Below the pieces are notes generated by a model that saw only the letters and a program-made list of their open reading frames with translations, was not told where the DNA came from and made no database searches. Position numbers and translations under genes: made by a program. Shown here in pieces: positions 15,832 to 23,537 of a stretch of 32,826 bases of DNA. The DNA lies in contig CALABZ010000019.1 of assembly GCA_937888615.1 (NCBI GenBank), positions 1 to 32,826 of the forward strand, written 5' to 3'. Position 1 is the stretch's first letter. Each line of letters starts with the position of its first letter. Origin of the DNA: an uncultured Lentisphaeria bacterium (GTDB lineage: Bacteria > Verrucomicrobiota > Lentisphaeria > Victivallales > Victivallaceae).

Positions 15832-16815
15832 ATGAAAAAGAACAGCAATACAACTTTGGAAATGTTGGCCGAAAAACTGGGCCTGTCAAAAGGCACGGTT
15901 TCCCTGGCACTGAACGGCAAACCCGGCGTCAACCCCCGTACCCGTGAGCTGGTGCTCAAATGCGCCTCGGAAATGAACTACAAGAGCTATTCGGAACCGC
16001 GCCTGACCCGCCAGGTCGGCGTAATCCTGCAGCGCCCGACCAGTTCATTCATCAGCGAAATCCTCGAAGGGATCGAAAACGCCGCCGGTGAACTCGACTA
16101 CGACCTGATCGTTCACACTCTCGGAGGCAAATATTTCAAGACCGAACAGTTCCTGAAACGCATCCTCGGCCGCGTGGACGGAATAATCACCCATCTCGGG
16201 CTGTTGAACGAGAAAATGCAGCCGATGATCGAAGAAGCCGGAATCCCAGTCGTCTGCCTGGCCCCGGAAACAGATGGCGACATCCCGACCATTTCAGTGA
16301 ACCACCGCAAATCCTGTGAACAGGTGATCCGCCACCTGGCGGATCTGGGGCACCGCCGCATCGTTTACTGCCACGGTCTTTCGCGCTACAGCGACCTCCG
16401 GCTCGGCTACAGCAGGGCCGCGGCGGAAGAACACGGCATGGAAATCGTCCAATGCCCCATCGAAAGCGAAACCATACCGGAAAAGGCATATTATAATTTT
16501 TCGAAATTCATGACGGAAGAACACGATTTCACCGCCGTGGTGTGCGCCAGCGACTTCATCGCCGGAGGCGTCCTGCAAGTGCTTAACGATGCCGGAATCC
16601 GGGTGCCGCAGGACATGTCGCTGGTCGGGTTCGACGGCCTCAGCTGGACCAAACTGCTGACCCCGCCGCTGACCACGGTGCAGCAGCCGCTTGCGGAACA
16701 GGGCGAAGCCGCCATGCATCTGTTGTCGGAACGCATTCTGGGCAATGACGTCGATCATTATATTCTCGATTCGACGTTCATCATACGAAATTCAACAGCA
16801 AAGGTGAAATCATGA
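15832..16815 (+). CDS. LacI family transcriptional regulator
   Basis: The 327-residue protein has an N-terminal LacI helix-turn-helix (TTLEMLAEKLGLSKGTVSLALNGKPGV at about residues 7-33), the RTRELVLKCASEMNY hinge-side helix, and a periplasmic-binding-protein-like sensor domain (VGVILQRPTSSFISEILEGIE through DMSLVGFDGLSWTKLLTPPLTTVQQP). It should bind a sugar or sugar-derived ligand and repress the flanking isomerase and oxidoreductase genes. The ATG at 15832 is required to keep the HTH complete, yet it lacks a ribosome-binding site and follows a -10 box directly. The stop overlaps the next gene (ATGA), so regulator and enzymes are in one operon and the regulator probably controls its own synthesis. 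Confidence 0.95.
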   Translation: MKKNSNTTLEMLAEKLGLSKGTVSLALNGKPGVNPRTRELVLKCASEMNYKSYSEPRLTRQVGVILQRPTSSFISEILEGIENAAGELDYDLIVHTLGGKYFKTEQFLKRILGRVDGIITHLGLLNEKMQPMIEEAGIPVVCLAPETDGDIPTISVNHRKSCEQVIRHLADLGHRRIVYCHGLSRYSDLRLGYSRAAAEEHGMEIVQCPIESETIPEKAYYNFSKFMTEEHDFTAVVCASDFIAGGVLQVLNDAGIRVPQDMSLVGFDGLSWTKLLTPPLTTVQQPLAEQGEAAMHLLSERILGNDVDHYILDSTFIIRNSTAKVKS

Positions 16816-17654
16816 AAAAGATCGGTTTTATCGATTTATTTATTGACGAATGGCACGCCAACAACTATCCCGCCTGGATTCGCGGCGACAAACGCGCTCC
16901 CGAATTCGAACTTCACATGGCTTATGAGGAAGCTCCGAACCCGAAAGGAATCCCCCTGACCCAGTGGTGTGAAAAATTCAACTGCAAACCCGCCCGCTCC
17001 ATCGAAGAATTGATCGAAGCCTGCGACGCCATCTGTGTGCTGGCCCCCTCCAACCCCGAAACCCACGAAAGACTCGCCGAACTGCCCCTGAAAAGCGGCA
17101 AGCCCGTCTATATCGACAAACCGTTCGCCCCGAACCGGGCCGCCGCCGAACACATGTTCGCCCTGGCCGAACGCCACCGCACCCCGATGTTTTCCTCGTC
17201 GGCCCTGCGCTTCGGCGACCAGCTCCTCGAACGCGTCGCGAAAAACACCTCCAACCCGGCGAACGCGGTCATCACCTGGGGCGGCGGCGGCAATTTCCCG
17301 GAATACGCCATTCATCAGCTCGAAATGATCACGGCCACCCTCGGCACCGGAGCCCGCCGCATCATGTATTACGGCAACGGCGCCACCGATATGGCGGCAA
17401 TTGAATTCAATGACGAGCGCCGCGCATCGCTGACCCGCGACAAGCTTGGCTTCGGCGCAATCATCTGCGGCAGTGAAAACTCCGAAGTCATTCCCGAAAT
17501 GGCCCATACTTTCGAAAACCTCATTTCCGCGATTCTGGATTTCTTCGCCGGCGCCAAGGCCCCGGTGGACCCCGCGCAGACCATCGAAATCGCCGCCATG
17601 CTCGACACCGTCATCCGCGCCTCGAAAGAACCCGGCAAATGGCTGGAGCTTTAA
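16812..17654 (+). CDS. Gfo/Idh/MocA-like protein, short form without a canonical GxGxxG
   Basis: The 280-residue protein has the second half of the N-terminal Rossmann domain typical of this family, including AICVLAPSNPETHERLAELPLKSGKPVYIDKPFA, where the Lys of the EKP-like motif (here DKP, near residue 100) is kept. Its start, KKIGFIDLFIDEWHANNYP, lacks the G-x-G-x(2)-G dinucleotide loop that normally follows the first strand. The C-terminal domain is also shorter than usual. It may not bind NAD(P) in the standard way and might act as a partner subunit or carry a different activity. The ATG overlaps the lacI stop and has AAGGTG upstream. The family call is secure from the pattern; activity is not. 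Confidence 0.8.
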   Translation: MKKIGFIDLFIDEWHANNYPAWIRGDKRAPEFELHMAYEEAPNPKGIPLTQWCEKFNCKPARSIEELIEACDAICVLAPSNPETHERLAELPLKSGKPVYIDKPFAPNRAAAEHMFALAERHRTPMFSSSALRFGDQLLERVAKNTSNPANAVITWGGGGNFPEYAIHQLEMITATLGTGARRIMYYGNGATDMAAIEFNDERRASLTRDKLGFGAIICGSENSEVIPEMAHTFENLISAILDFFAGAKAPVDPAQTIEIAAMLDTVIRASKEPGKWLEL

Positions 17655-17666
17655 GGATTTACTGAT

Positions 17667-19007
17667 ATGTCCAAAGGAATCATCATCGCAGGGGCCGGTC
17701 GCGGCCTGCTTTTCGCCCGGCTGATCGCGGCGGCAAACCCGGTTACACGGGCGCGTTCCGTGGAGAACTGTCTGGAGTGGACCCAGATCACCTCCTCCAC
17801 CGGGATGCACGCGATCGACCGTCATGTCGCGGCAATTGTCGATATCAACGCCAAAAACCACCCCGCCATCCGTCGCGAACTTGACGCCTGCGGCCTGAGT
17901 GATACGGTCATCCACCTCACGCTCGAACAAGCTCTGTCGGCAATCCCGCCGGAACAGGCCGACACCGTCATGATCGTCACCCCCAATGCCACTCACGCGG
18001 AACTGACCGAACTCGCCCTGCGCCACCATCGCCATGTTTTTCTGGAAAAGCCGATCGCAACCTCATGGGACGAAGTGCGCCGGATCGCCGAAGCCGCCGC
18101 CAACGCGCCGGACCGTCTGGTTCTGCCGGGTTTTGTCCTGCGTCATTCGGCCTTTTACCGGCGCGTCAAGGAAATCTGCGTCGCCGGAAGCCTCGGCCGC
18201 ATCGCCATGATTCAGGCCGATGAACGGCTCGCCCTTGAGCACAGCATCAGCTACCGCCGCGGCTGGCGCAGAAAAGTCGCCGCCACCGGCGGTTCGATGA
18301 ACGAAAAATGCTCGCATGACCTCGATATTCTGTGCTGGCTCAAACAGCCGGAAGCCGTTCCGACCGCGGTATTTTCCGCCGGCGGACAATTCCTTTTCGC
18401 TTCCCGCGACGACGCCCCCGCGACCTGTCCGCAATGCAACGACCGGAGCTGTCCGTTCCGGCTGACCCCCGAAAAATTGTGCGGAGCCGAAGGCAGTTTC
18501 AAACGCGACCTCGGCGACGCCGACCGTTGCGTTTACCATACCGACGCCGATGTAAAAACCGACCAGAGCGCGACGATCCTGTTCTCCGACGGCAGTCAGG
18601 CCGTTTTCACCATGCTCATGTACAGCGGCCGTCCCGGCCGCAATCTGCTGATTCACGGGACCGAGGGCATGCTGGAGGGCGACTACGAAAGCGGCCGCAT
18701 TTCCGTGCATAACTACCGTACCGGCGGCGAACTGAACTACTCAATCCCGTCCCGGCGCTGGCACGGCGGCGGCGACGCGATGATGCTGAACGATTTTTTC
18801 GACAGCATCGACCACGACTGCGTCCCGATCAGCACCCTCGCCGACGGAGCCGCCGCCACCCGTCTGGCCCTGGCCGCCGACCGCAGCGCCGAGGGAAAAC
18901 GCCTGGTGGCGCTGGACGAATTCGCATGGCCCGCGAACTGTACCCGGAACTCCGGGAACAAACATACCGTCAACCAAACGATCCAAAAAGGAGAGTCTGC
19001 CATATGA
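17667..19007 (+). CDS. Gfo/Idh/MocA family oxidoreductase with a four-cysteine insertion
   Basis: This 446-residue NAD(P)-dependent sugar or polyol dehydrogenase has a Rossmann domain opening with GIIIAGAGRGLLFA, which contains GAGRG. DTVMIVTPNATHAELTELAL and HVFLEKPIATSW follow, with the catalytic-site Lys of EKP near residue 126. In the C-terminal domain, MNEKCSHDLDILCWL supplies the conserved His-Asp region. After it comes a Cys cluster, C254-x2-C257-x4-C262-x9-C272, that looks like a structural zinc site. AAGGA lies about nine bases before the ATG. It follows the short paralogue by 12 bases and its stop overlaps the next oxidoreductase (ATGA). Substrate is unknown; the linked isomerases suggest a keto-sugar pathway. 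Confidence 0.9.
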   Translation: MSKGIIIAGAGRGLLFARLIAAANPVTRARSVENCLEWTQITSSTGMHAIDRHVAAIVDINAKNHPAIRRELDACGLSDTVIHLTLEQALSAIPPEQADTVMIVTPNATHAELTELALRHHRHVFLEKPIATSWDEVRRIAEAAANAPDRLVLPGFVLRHSAFYRRVKEICVAGSLGRIAMIQADERLALEHSISYRRGWRRKVAATGGSMNEKCSHDLDILCWLKQPEAVPTAVFSAGGQFLFASRDDAPATCPQCNDRSCPFRLTPEKLCGAEGSFKRDLGDADRCVYHTDADVKTDQSATILFSDGSQAVFTMLMYSGRPGRNLLIHGTEGMLEGDYESGRISVHNYRTGGELNYSIPSRRWHGGGDAMMLNDFFDSIDHDCVPISTLADGAAATRLALAADRSAEGKRLVALDEFAWPANCTRNSGNKHTVNQTIQKGESAI

Positions 19008-20032
19008 ATAAAAAGAAAATTAAAGTCGGCGTCGCCGGCGGCGGAGCCATCGCCCAGGCAAGCCATATCCCCGGTTATGCCGCAAACCCGAATTTCGAAT
19101 TGACGGCCATCGCCGATCCGTGCGCCGAATCGCTGGCACAGGTCCGCGCCAAATGGCCGTTCAAAAAAGAATATTCCGATTACCGGGAAATGATTGAAAC
19201 GGAAAAGCCGGATGTCGTTTCCGTATGCACTCCAAATAAATTTCATGCCGATATCGCAATTTTTGCACTGGAGCACGGTGCGGACGTGGTGTTGGAAAAA
19301 CCAATCGCGCTTTCCATGAAAGACGGCGAGGCAATCAAGGCCGCCGCCGAACGCAACGGTAAACGCATTTTCGTCTGTTTCTCACACCGCTTCAACGACA
19401 TGATCGCCGCCGCCGAAAAGGCATTGAAAGCAGATAAAATCGGCGAACCCTACATGTTTCGTGTGCGCTTCGCCCACGGCGGTCCGTGGCCGGGCTGGGC
19501 AAAAACCGACTGGTTTTATTCGCCGGAACTCGCCGGGGGCGGCGCCCTGCTTGACATGGCCGTACACGCTTTTGACCTGGTCCGCCATCTGGTCGGCGAA
19601 GTCACCGCCGTCAGTGCCAAAGCGGCCACGCTCCGCAAGGATATCGCGCTGGATGACAATATCGTGGCATTGCTGGAAGTTGGCAAACGCTGTATGGGTT
19701 ATGTGGATGCGGGCTGGACCAGCCGCGGCGGATTCTCCGGTGTGGAGATCATGGGGGACAACGGATTCCTGCTGGTTGACTACGCCAAAGGCAAGGTTTC
19801 CGCGACCTATGGTGTAACTTCGCCGGACGGCTCCATCACCATGAACGAAGATATAATTCTGGAGGGCGGCTCCCGTCCGCACTGGGGCAACCAGATGGCC
19901 GAATTCACCCGGAAACTGGCCGATGGTTCAGCACCATACCCGAACATCGATGATGGACTGGAAGCGCTGCGGATCACCCTGGCCTGTTACGAATCCAGCC
20001 GCGAAGGCAAACGTATCGCCATCAAGCGGTAA
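19004..20032 (+). CDS. Gfo/Idh/MocA family oxidoreductase
   Basis: This 342-residue dehydrogenase of standard length has a nucleotide-binding loop KVGVAGGGAIAQASHIPGY (G-x-G-x(2)-A variant), VSVCTPNKFHADIAIFAL, the active-site DVVLEKPIALSM (EKP Lys near residue 95) and GGGALLDMAVHAFDLVRHLVG, which carries the conserved D-x(3)-H-x(2)-D of the catalytic domain. It should reversibly oxidise a sugar or cyclitol hydroxyl with NAD(P). The frame is open further upstream, but AAGGAG before the ATG at 19004 and the overlap with the preceding stop set the start. It is the last gene of the lacI operon and is followed by a strong terminator. Confidence 0.93.
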   Translation: MNKKKIKVGVAGGGAIAQASHIPGYAANPNFELTAIADPCAESLAQVRAKWPFKKEYSDYREMIETEKPDVVSVCTPNKFHADIAIFALEHGADVVLEKPIALSMKDGEAIKAAAERNGKRIFVCFSHRFNDMIAAAEKALKADKIGEPYMFRVRFAHGGPWPGWAKTDWFYSPELAGGGALLDMAVHAFDLVRHLVGEVTAVSAKAATLRKDIALDDNIVALLEVGKRCMGYVDAGWTSRGGFSGVEIMGDNGFLLVDYAKGKVSATYGVTSPDGSITMNEDIILEGGSRPHWGNQMAEFTRKLADGSAPYPNIDDGLEALRITLACYESSREGKRIAIKR

Positions 20033-20056
20033 GTTTCCACCAACCAAGAGCACAAA

Positions 20057-20098
20057 AAAGAGTCCGAACTCGCGTTGAGTTCGGACTCTTTGACTTTT
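20057..20098 (+). terminator. Strong, probably bidirectional intrinsic terminator
   Basis: AAAGAGTCCGAACTC pairs perfectly with GAGTTCGGACTCTTT around the loop GCGTT, followed by TGACTTTT. A-rich sequence on the left flank would give a U-tract on the other strand, so it can also end the convergent aldolase transcript. Confidence 0.9.
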
Positions 20099-20117
20099 AC
20101 AGGATTAAATCCGGTGA

Positions 20118-21092
20118 TCAGTCTTCGGCATGGCCGGCGGAACCGAGCACGTCTTTGTTCTTGCGCATATAGAGCTGCTTGAGCATTTCGCGGGCCGGGC
20201 CCAGATATTTGCGCGGGTCGAATTCGGCCGGTTTTTCGTCGAATTCCTTGCGGATGGCGGCGGTCATGGCGAGACGGCCGTCGGAGTCGATATTGATTTT
20301 GCAGACGGCGGATTTGGCCGCTTCGCGGAGCTGGTCTTCACCGATGCCGATGGCGTCTTTCAATTTGCCGCCATGTTCATTGATGATCTTGACGAGGTCC
20401 TGCGGAACCGAGGAGGAACCATGCAGAACGATCGGGAATCCGGGGAGGCGTTTTTCAATTTCGGCGAGGATGTCGAGACGGATCTTCGGATTCTGGCCGG
20501 GCTTGAATTTGAAAGCGCCGTGGGAGGTGCCGATGGAAATCGCGAGACTGTCCACACCGGTCTTGCCGACGAAATCCTGAACTTCGCCCGGCTGGGTGTA
20601 GGTGTGTTCTTCGGCGGAGACTTCGTCTTCCACACCGGCGAGCACGCCGAGTTCGCCTTCGACGGAGACATCGTATTTGTGGGCGTATTCGACGACCTTG
20701 CGGGTCAGTTCGACGTTTTCTTCGTAGGAATGATGGGAACCGTCGATCATGACGGAGGAGAAACCGTATTCAATACAGCTTTTGCAGAGTTCGAAAGTAT
20801 CGCCGTGGTCGAGATGCAGACAGATCGGAATGCCTTTGCCGCCGGTCAGTTCCTTGGCGTATTCCACCGCGCCCTGGGCCATGTAGCGCAGGAGGGTCTG
20901 ATTGGCATATTTACGGGCGCCGGAGGAAACCTGAAGGATAACGGGAGAGCTGGTTTCGCAGCAAGCCTGAATGATCGCCTGAAGCTGTTCCATGTTGTTG
21001 AAGTTGTAGGCAGGAATCGCGTAATGGCCTTTCATGGCCTTGGCGAACATTTCCCTGGTGTTGACCAGTCCGAGATCTTTGTAATTGATCAT
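20118..21092 (-). CDS. fba: Class II fructose-bisphosphate aldolase
   Basis: This zinc-dependent aldolase interconverts fructose-1,6-bisphosphate with dihydroxyacetone phosphate and glyceraldehyde-3-phosphate in the cytosol. The 324-residue protein shows AIPAYNFNNMEQ at strand 1, PICLHLDHGDTFE (catalytic Asp and zinc His near residue 92), SSVMIDGSHHSYEENV, VEGELGVLAGVEDE, LAISIGTSHGAFKF (zinc His), FPIVLHGSSSVP (zinc His) and KINIDSDGRLA (phosphate binding). All key residues are present. AGGAGAT lies about five bases before the ATG. It has its own upstream region and is convergent with the sugar operon, so it may be the housekeeping aldolase or serve the pathway next door. A tagatose-bisphosphate specificity cannot be ruled out. 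Confidence 0.95.
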   Translation of the reverse strand: MINYKDLGLVNTREMFAKAMKGHYAIPAYNFNNMEQLQAIIQACCETSSPVILQVSSGARKYANQTLLRYMAQGAVEYAKELTGGKGIPICLHLDHGDTFELCKSCIEYGFSSVMIDGSHHSYEENVELTRKVVEYAHKYDVSVEGELGVLAGVEDEVSAEEHTYTQPGEVQDFVGKTGVDSLAISIGTSHGAFKFKPGQNPKIRLDILAEIEKRLPGFPIVLHGSSSVPQDLVKIINEHGGKLKDAIGIGEDQLREAAKSAVCKINIDSDGRLAMTAAIRKEFDEKPAEFDPRKYLGPAREMLKQLYMRKNKDVLGSAGHAED

Positions 21093-21162
21093 GATTATCT
21101 CCTTTGGGGTTGAACATCAACGCTTGAGTTAATATGCCTCAAAATAGCAAAATTACAACCGG

Positions 21163-21185
21163 TTATCGGAGATTTTATCCGATAA
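21163..21185. repeat. Short perfect hairpin upstream of the lipoprotein-pair promoter
   Basis: TTATCGGA and TCCGATAA form an eight-base perfect inverted repeat around a seven-base AT-rich loop. It ends five bases before the -35 box of the lipoprotein promoter, so it could be an operator. No U-tract follows, so a terminator is less likely. Confidence 0.4.
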
Positions 21186-21189
21186 TTAT

Positions 21190-21217
21190 TTGCATTGTCG
21201 TTTTCGCAACCTATAGT
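21190..21217 (+). promoter_or_regulatory. Predicted promoter for the tandem lipoprotein genes
   Basis: TTGCAT (21190-21195) and TATAGT (21212-21217) are 16 bases apart, with a predicted start of transcription about 20 bases before the ATG at 21245 and an AGGAGG ribosome site in that leader. Confidence 0.5.
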
Positions 21218-21244
21218 TTGGGTAACGCTTTTCAGGAGGTTGGC

Positions 21245-22279
21245 ATGAAAATGAAAGAGGTAGTATCGGCGTCGGCGGCTCTGCTGTTGCTGGCGGGAAG
21301 CGGATGTGTCACCAGTAAATGCGATCCGGCACTGAAACAAAGGGTCTCGGACCTTGAACAACGGCTGGCGGAACTGAAAACTGAACAGGCGGAATCCATC
21401 GGACTGGAAGAACTGTTCAGTGAATATTTCCTGAACGGGCAAGTCAGCGGCGCACTCGTGATGCGTTATCTGAAACTCATCGCACCACCAAAAAATCCAA
21501 CCCCGGAACAAATCAGGGAATACATCGCCAAGGTTTCTGGCATCAAAAACATCACCCGGAGAAGCCAGCCGCAAATCCAGGAAACCATCGCCTCGCAACT
21601 GACGCAATTCGGGCGAAAATACCTGCCGGAAATGCTCCCCGCCCTCGACAATCCCGGCGTCCAGGCGGCAGCGGCGGAATTGGCACGACCGGAGGACAAG
21701 GAGTTGTTATACGCCTATGCGATCAACGGAAACAACCCCAACAGCAAATTTGCCGCCGCACTGTTCCTGAACCTGGCGAACGAATCGGATAAAGACGCCG
21801 TGCTGAAGCTCCTCCCCGAAAATCCAGACGCGATCAACACGGTCATACGACTGAAAATGGAAAAAGACGCTCTCGGGATCATTACCAATAAGCTTCGCAG
21901 CATAAACCAGTGGAATAACAACAACAGCAACTACGAGAAATGGCTTCCCGTTGCCATCAATAATCTGAAAGAAGCCGAAGGCCAGCAACTGCTGGAAGAA
22001 CTGTGGAGCGCCCAGAAAGCCCAGGGCATGAATGATCAATGGCGAATATTGAACACAGCCGCGAAACTTGCTTCCTTCGGTTGCCTGCCGGCATTTCACT
22101 ATATGGCGTCAAGTTGCATTCAATACAATGGCGGACAGGCGCATCAGGTCCTGTCCCTGACACCGTTCCGCAATTTCAATGATTTCAAAAACTGGTACCA
22201 GAAGAATAAAGATATCCTGATATTCAACAAGAAACAGAATATTTTCACGGTCCCTGCCGGACAGGAGGACACAAAATGA
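21245..22279 (+). CDS. Putative lipoprotein of unknown function, first of a tandem paralogous pair
   Basis: I do not recognise the family. The 344-residue product begins with a secretion signal (KEVVSASAALLLLAGSGC) whose Cys21 is the likely lipid-attachment site, although the lipobox is unusual (Gly at -3 and -1). A short coiled coil follows (about 25-50, LKQRVSDLEQRLAELKTEQ). The rest is helix-rich and HEAT-like, with RYLKLIAPPKNPTPEQI near residue 80 and a C-terminal LTPFRNFNDFKNWYQKN. AGGAGG sits just before the ATG at 21245; the frame is open upstream, but that part overlaps the promoter. It is paralogous to the next gene, whose ATG overlaps its stop. Envelope location is inferred, function unknown. 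Confidence 0.82.
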   Translation: MKMKEVVSASAALLLLAGSGCVTSKCDPALKQRVSDLEQRLAELKTEQAESIGLEELFSEYFLNGQVSGALVMRYLKLIAPPKNPTPEQIREYIAKVSGIKNITRRSQPQIQETIASQLTQFGRKYLPEMLPALDNPGVQAAAAELARPEDKELLYAYAINGNNPNSKFAAALFLNLANESDKDAVLKLLPENPDAINTVIRLKMEKDALGIITNKLRSINQWNNNNSNYEKWLPVAINNLKEAEGQQLLEELWSAQKAQGMNDQWRILNTAAKLASFGCLPAFHYMASSCIQYNGGQAHQVLSLTPFRNFNDFKNWYQKNKDILIFNKKQNIFTVPAGQEDTK

Positions 22280-23319
22280 AAAAGATACTATTCACAATGG
22301 TTGCGGGAAGCGTCATCCTGTGGAACGGCGGCGGTTGCGTCAGGCTGGACAACAACGCGGAACTCGCGGCCCGCATTGAGACGCTGGAAACCGAAATCGC
22401 CGATTTCGAGGAATTTTCCGAAGCCGAGGATCAAGTGAACCTCCGGGAATTGTTCGAAATCTACAATGCGGGCGGACAACTTGATCCGAGCCTGGCACGC
22501 CGCTACGTGAAATTGGTCCAACTGCCGGAGAATCCGACCAAAGATCAAATAAAGGATTACCTCCAGAAAATGGCGATTTTCAGCAATTACCTGCAGTATG
22601 ATTTATTCAAGGCGGAAGTTATTTCTCAATTAAGAAAAGGGCGAAAACTGGCGCTGACGGAAGCCATACCGCGCATGAACAACGACCAGTTGTACCGCTA
22701 TATCGTCGAGGGTCTTTTCACCGAGGAGGACAAGCCTTTGCTGATCCCGTACCTGAAAACGCCCAACGCCTATCCGGCATTTGAACTCTTCCAAAAGTTC
22801 GCCAATGCTTCGGACTGCGACCTCCTGATCGAATTATTGCCGTACAATCACAGACTGTTCGCGATAATTGAACAACTCTCCCCGCCAGAAGAAAAATTAC
22901 TCCCGACCCTCACCAAAGAACTGCTCAAAGGACGTTATTTCAATTATTATGATCAATGGTTGAACTATGTCATGAGAAACCTCAACCACAAGGAGCGCGA
23001 AAAATTCATACGGGAGTTCTGGTCGCAAACCGCGCAGGCCGACAACAGCAATACCCGCTCCAGAAACATCATGCTGCAGCTGGCCTCCTATGGCTTCATT
23101 CCCGCATTTAAACAGCTGATGATGCGTCCTGAACTACTGAAGCCCGATACATACAGCCAAAATCGGCTTGTCGCCCTTACTCCATGCAAGAACTTTTCCG
23201 AGCTTCAGGAATGGTACGAAAGCAACAAAGGGGGCGAACCCTATTTCGACAAAGACCGGAACATCTATGACTTTCGGGCAAAATCGCCGACCAACGATAA
23301 CCAACAGCCCGCAAACTGA
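22276..23319 (+). CDS. Putative lipoprotein of unknown function, second of the pair
   Basis: This 347-residue product is a diverged paralogue of the preceding gene. It too has a signal sequence ending in a Cys at position 21 (ILWNGGGC, again Gly at -3 and -1), then an acidic coiled-coil stretch (ELAARIETLETEIADFEEF). It shares RYVKLVQLPENPTKDQI, a helical HEAT-like body and the C-terminal LTPCKNFSELQEWYESNK with its partner. AGGAGG lies seven bases before the ATG, which overlaps the upstream stop by four bases, so the two are made together and may form a heteromer. A terminator follows. I cannot assign a function. Confidence 0.82.
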   Translation: MKKILFTMVAGSVILWNGGGCVRLDNNAELAARIETLETEIADFEEFSEAEDQVNLRELFEIYNAGGQLDPSLARRYVKLVQLPENPTKDQIKDYLQKMAIFSNYLQYDLFKAEVISQLRKGRKLALTEAIPRMNNDQLYRYIVEGLFTEEDKPLLIPYLKTPNAYPAFELFQKFANASDCDLLIELLPYNHRLFAIIEQLSPPEEKLLPTLTKELLKGRYFNYYDQWLNYVMRNLNHKEREKFIREFWSQTAQADNSNTRSRNIMLQLASYGFIPAFKQLMMRPELLKPDTYSQNRLVALTPCKNFSELQEWYESNKGGEPYFDKDRNIYDFRAKSPTNDNQQPAN

Positions 23320-23328
23320 AATCGCCCG

Positions 23329-23351
23329 CCACCGCCCCGGCGGTGGTTTTT
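23329..23351 (+). terminator. Intrinsic terminator after the lipoprotein pair
   Basis: CCACCGC pairs with GCGGTGG around a short C/G loop and is followed by TTTTT. The remaining 97 bases before the next hairpin are AT-rich and show no gene. Confidence 0.8.
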
Positions 23352-23448
23352 CGTCAAAAAGTTAAACAAATCATTAACAATGAAAAAATAACGATTTTTT
23401 TATTAAGCGAATACTAAATTCACAAGCAGGCCGGTTCAGAAAACCTTA

Positions 23449-23480
23449 AACCCCCGATTTTGAGGCAAAAATCGGGGGTT
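23449..23480. promoter_or_regulatory. Perfect 13-bp inverted repeat overlapping a -35 box
   Basis: AACCCCCGATTTT (23449-23461) and AAAATCGGGGGTT (23468-23480) are perfect inverted copies with a six-base loop. The last two bases are the TT of the TTGACT -35 box of the next promoter. It could be an operator for the downstream Cys/HTH protein itself, or a second terminator for the lipoprotein transcript, because TTTTT follows a few bases later. Confidence 0.55.
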
Positions 23481-23506
23481 GACTTTTTCCGGCAGCACAG
23501 TATAAT
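23479..23506 (+). promoter_or_regulatory. Predicted promoter for the Cys/HTH gene
   Basis: TTGACT (23479-23484) and a perfect TATAAT (23501-23506) are 16 bases apart, one of the best promoter matches in the window. Transcription would start near 23513, about 25 bases before the ATG at 23538, with AAAGGAG in that leader. Confidence 0.6.
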
Positions 23507-23537
23507 ATTAAGCATGAACTTAATAAAAGGAGTTGAC

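Noticed and set aside
21134..21244. N-terminal extension of the first lipoprotein
   Set aside because: It overlaps the predicted promoter and a hairpin; AGGAGG and the signal peptide fix the start at 21245.
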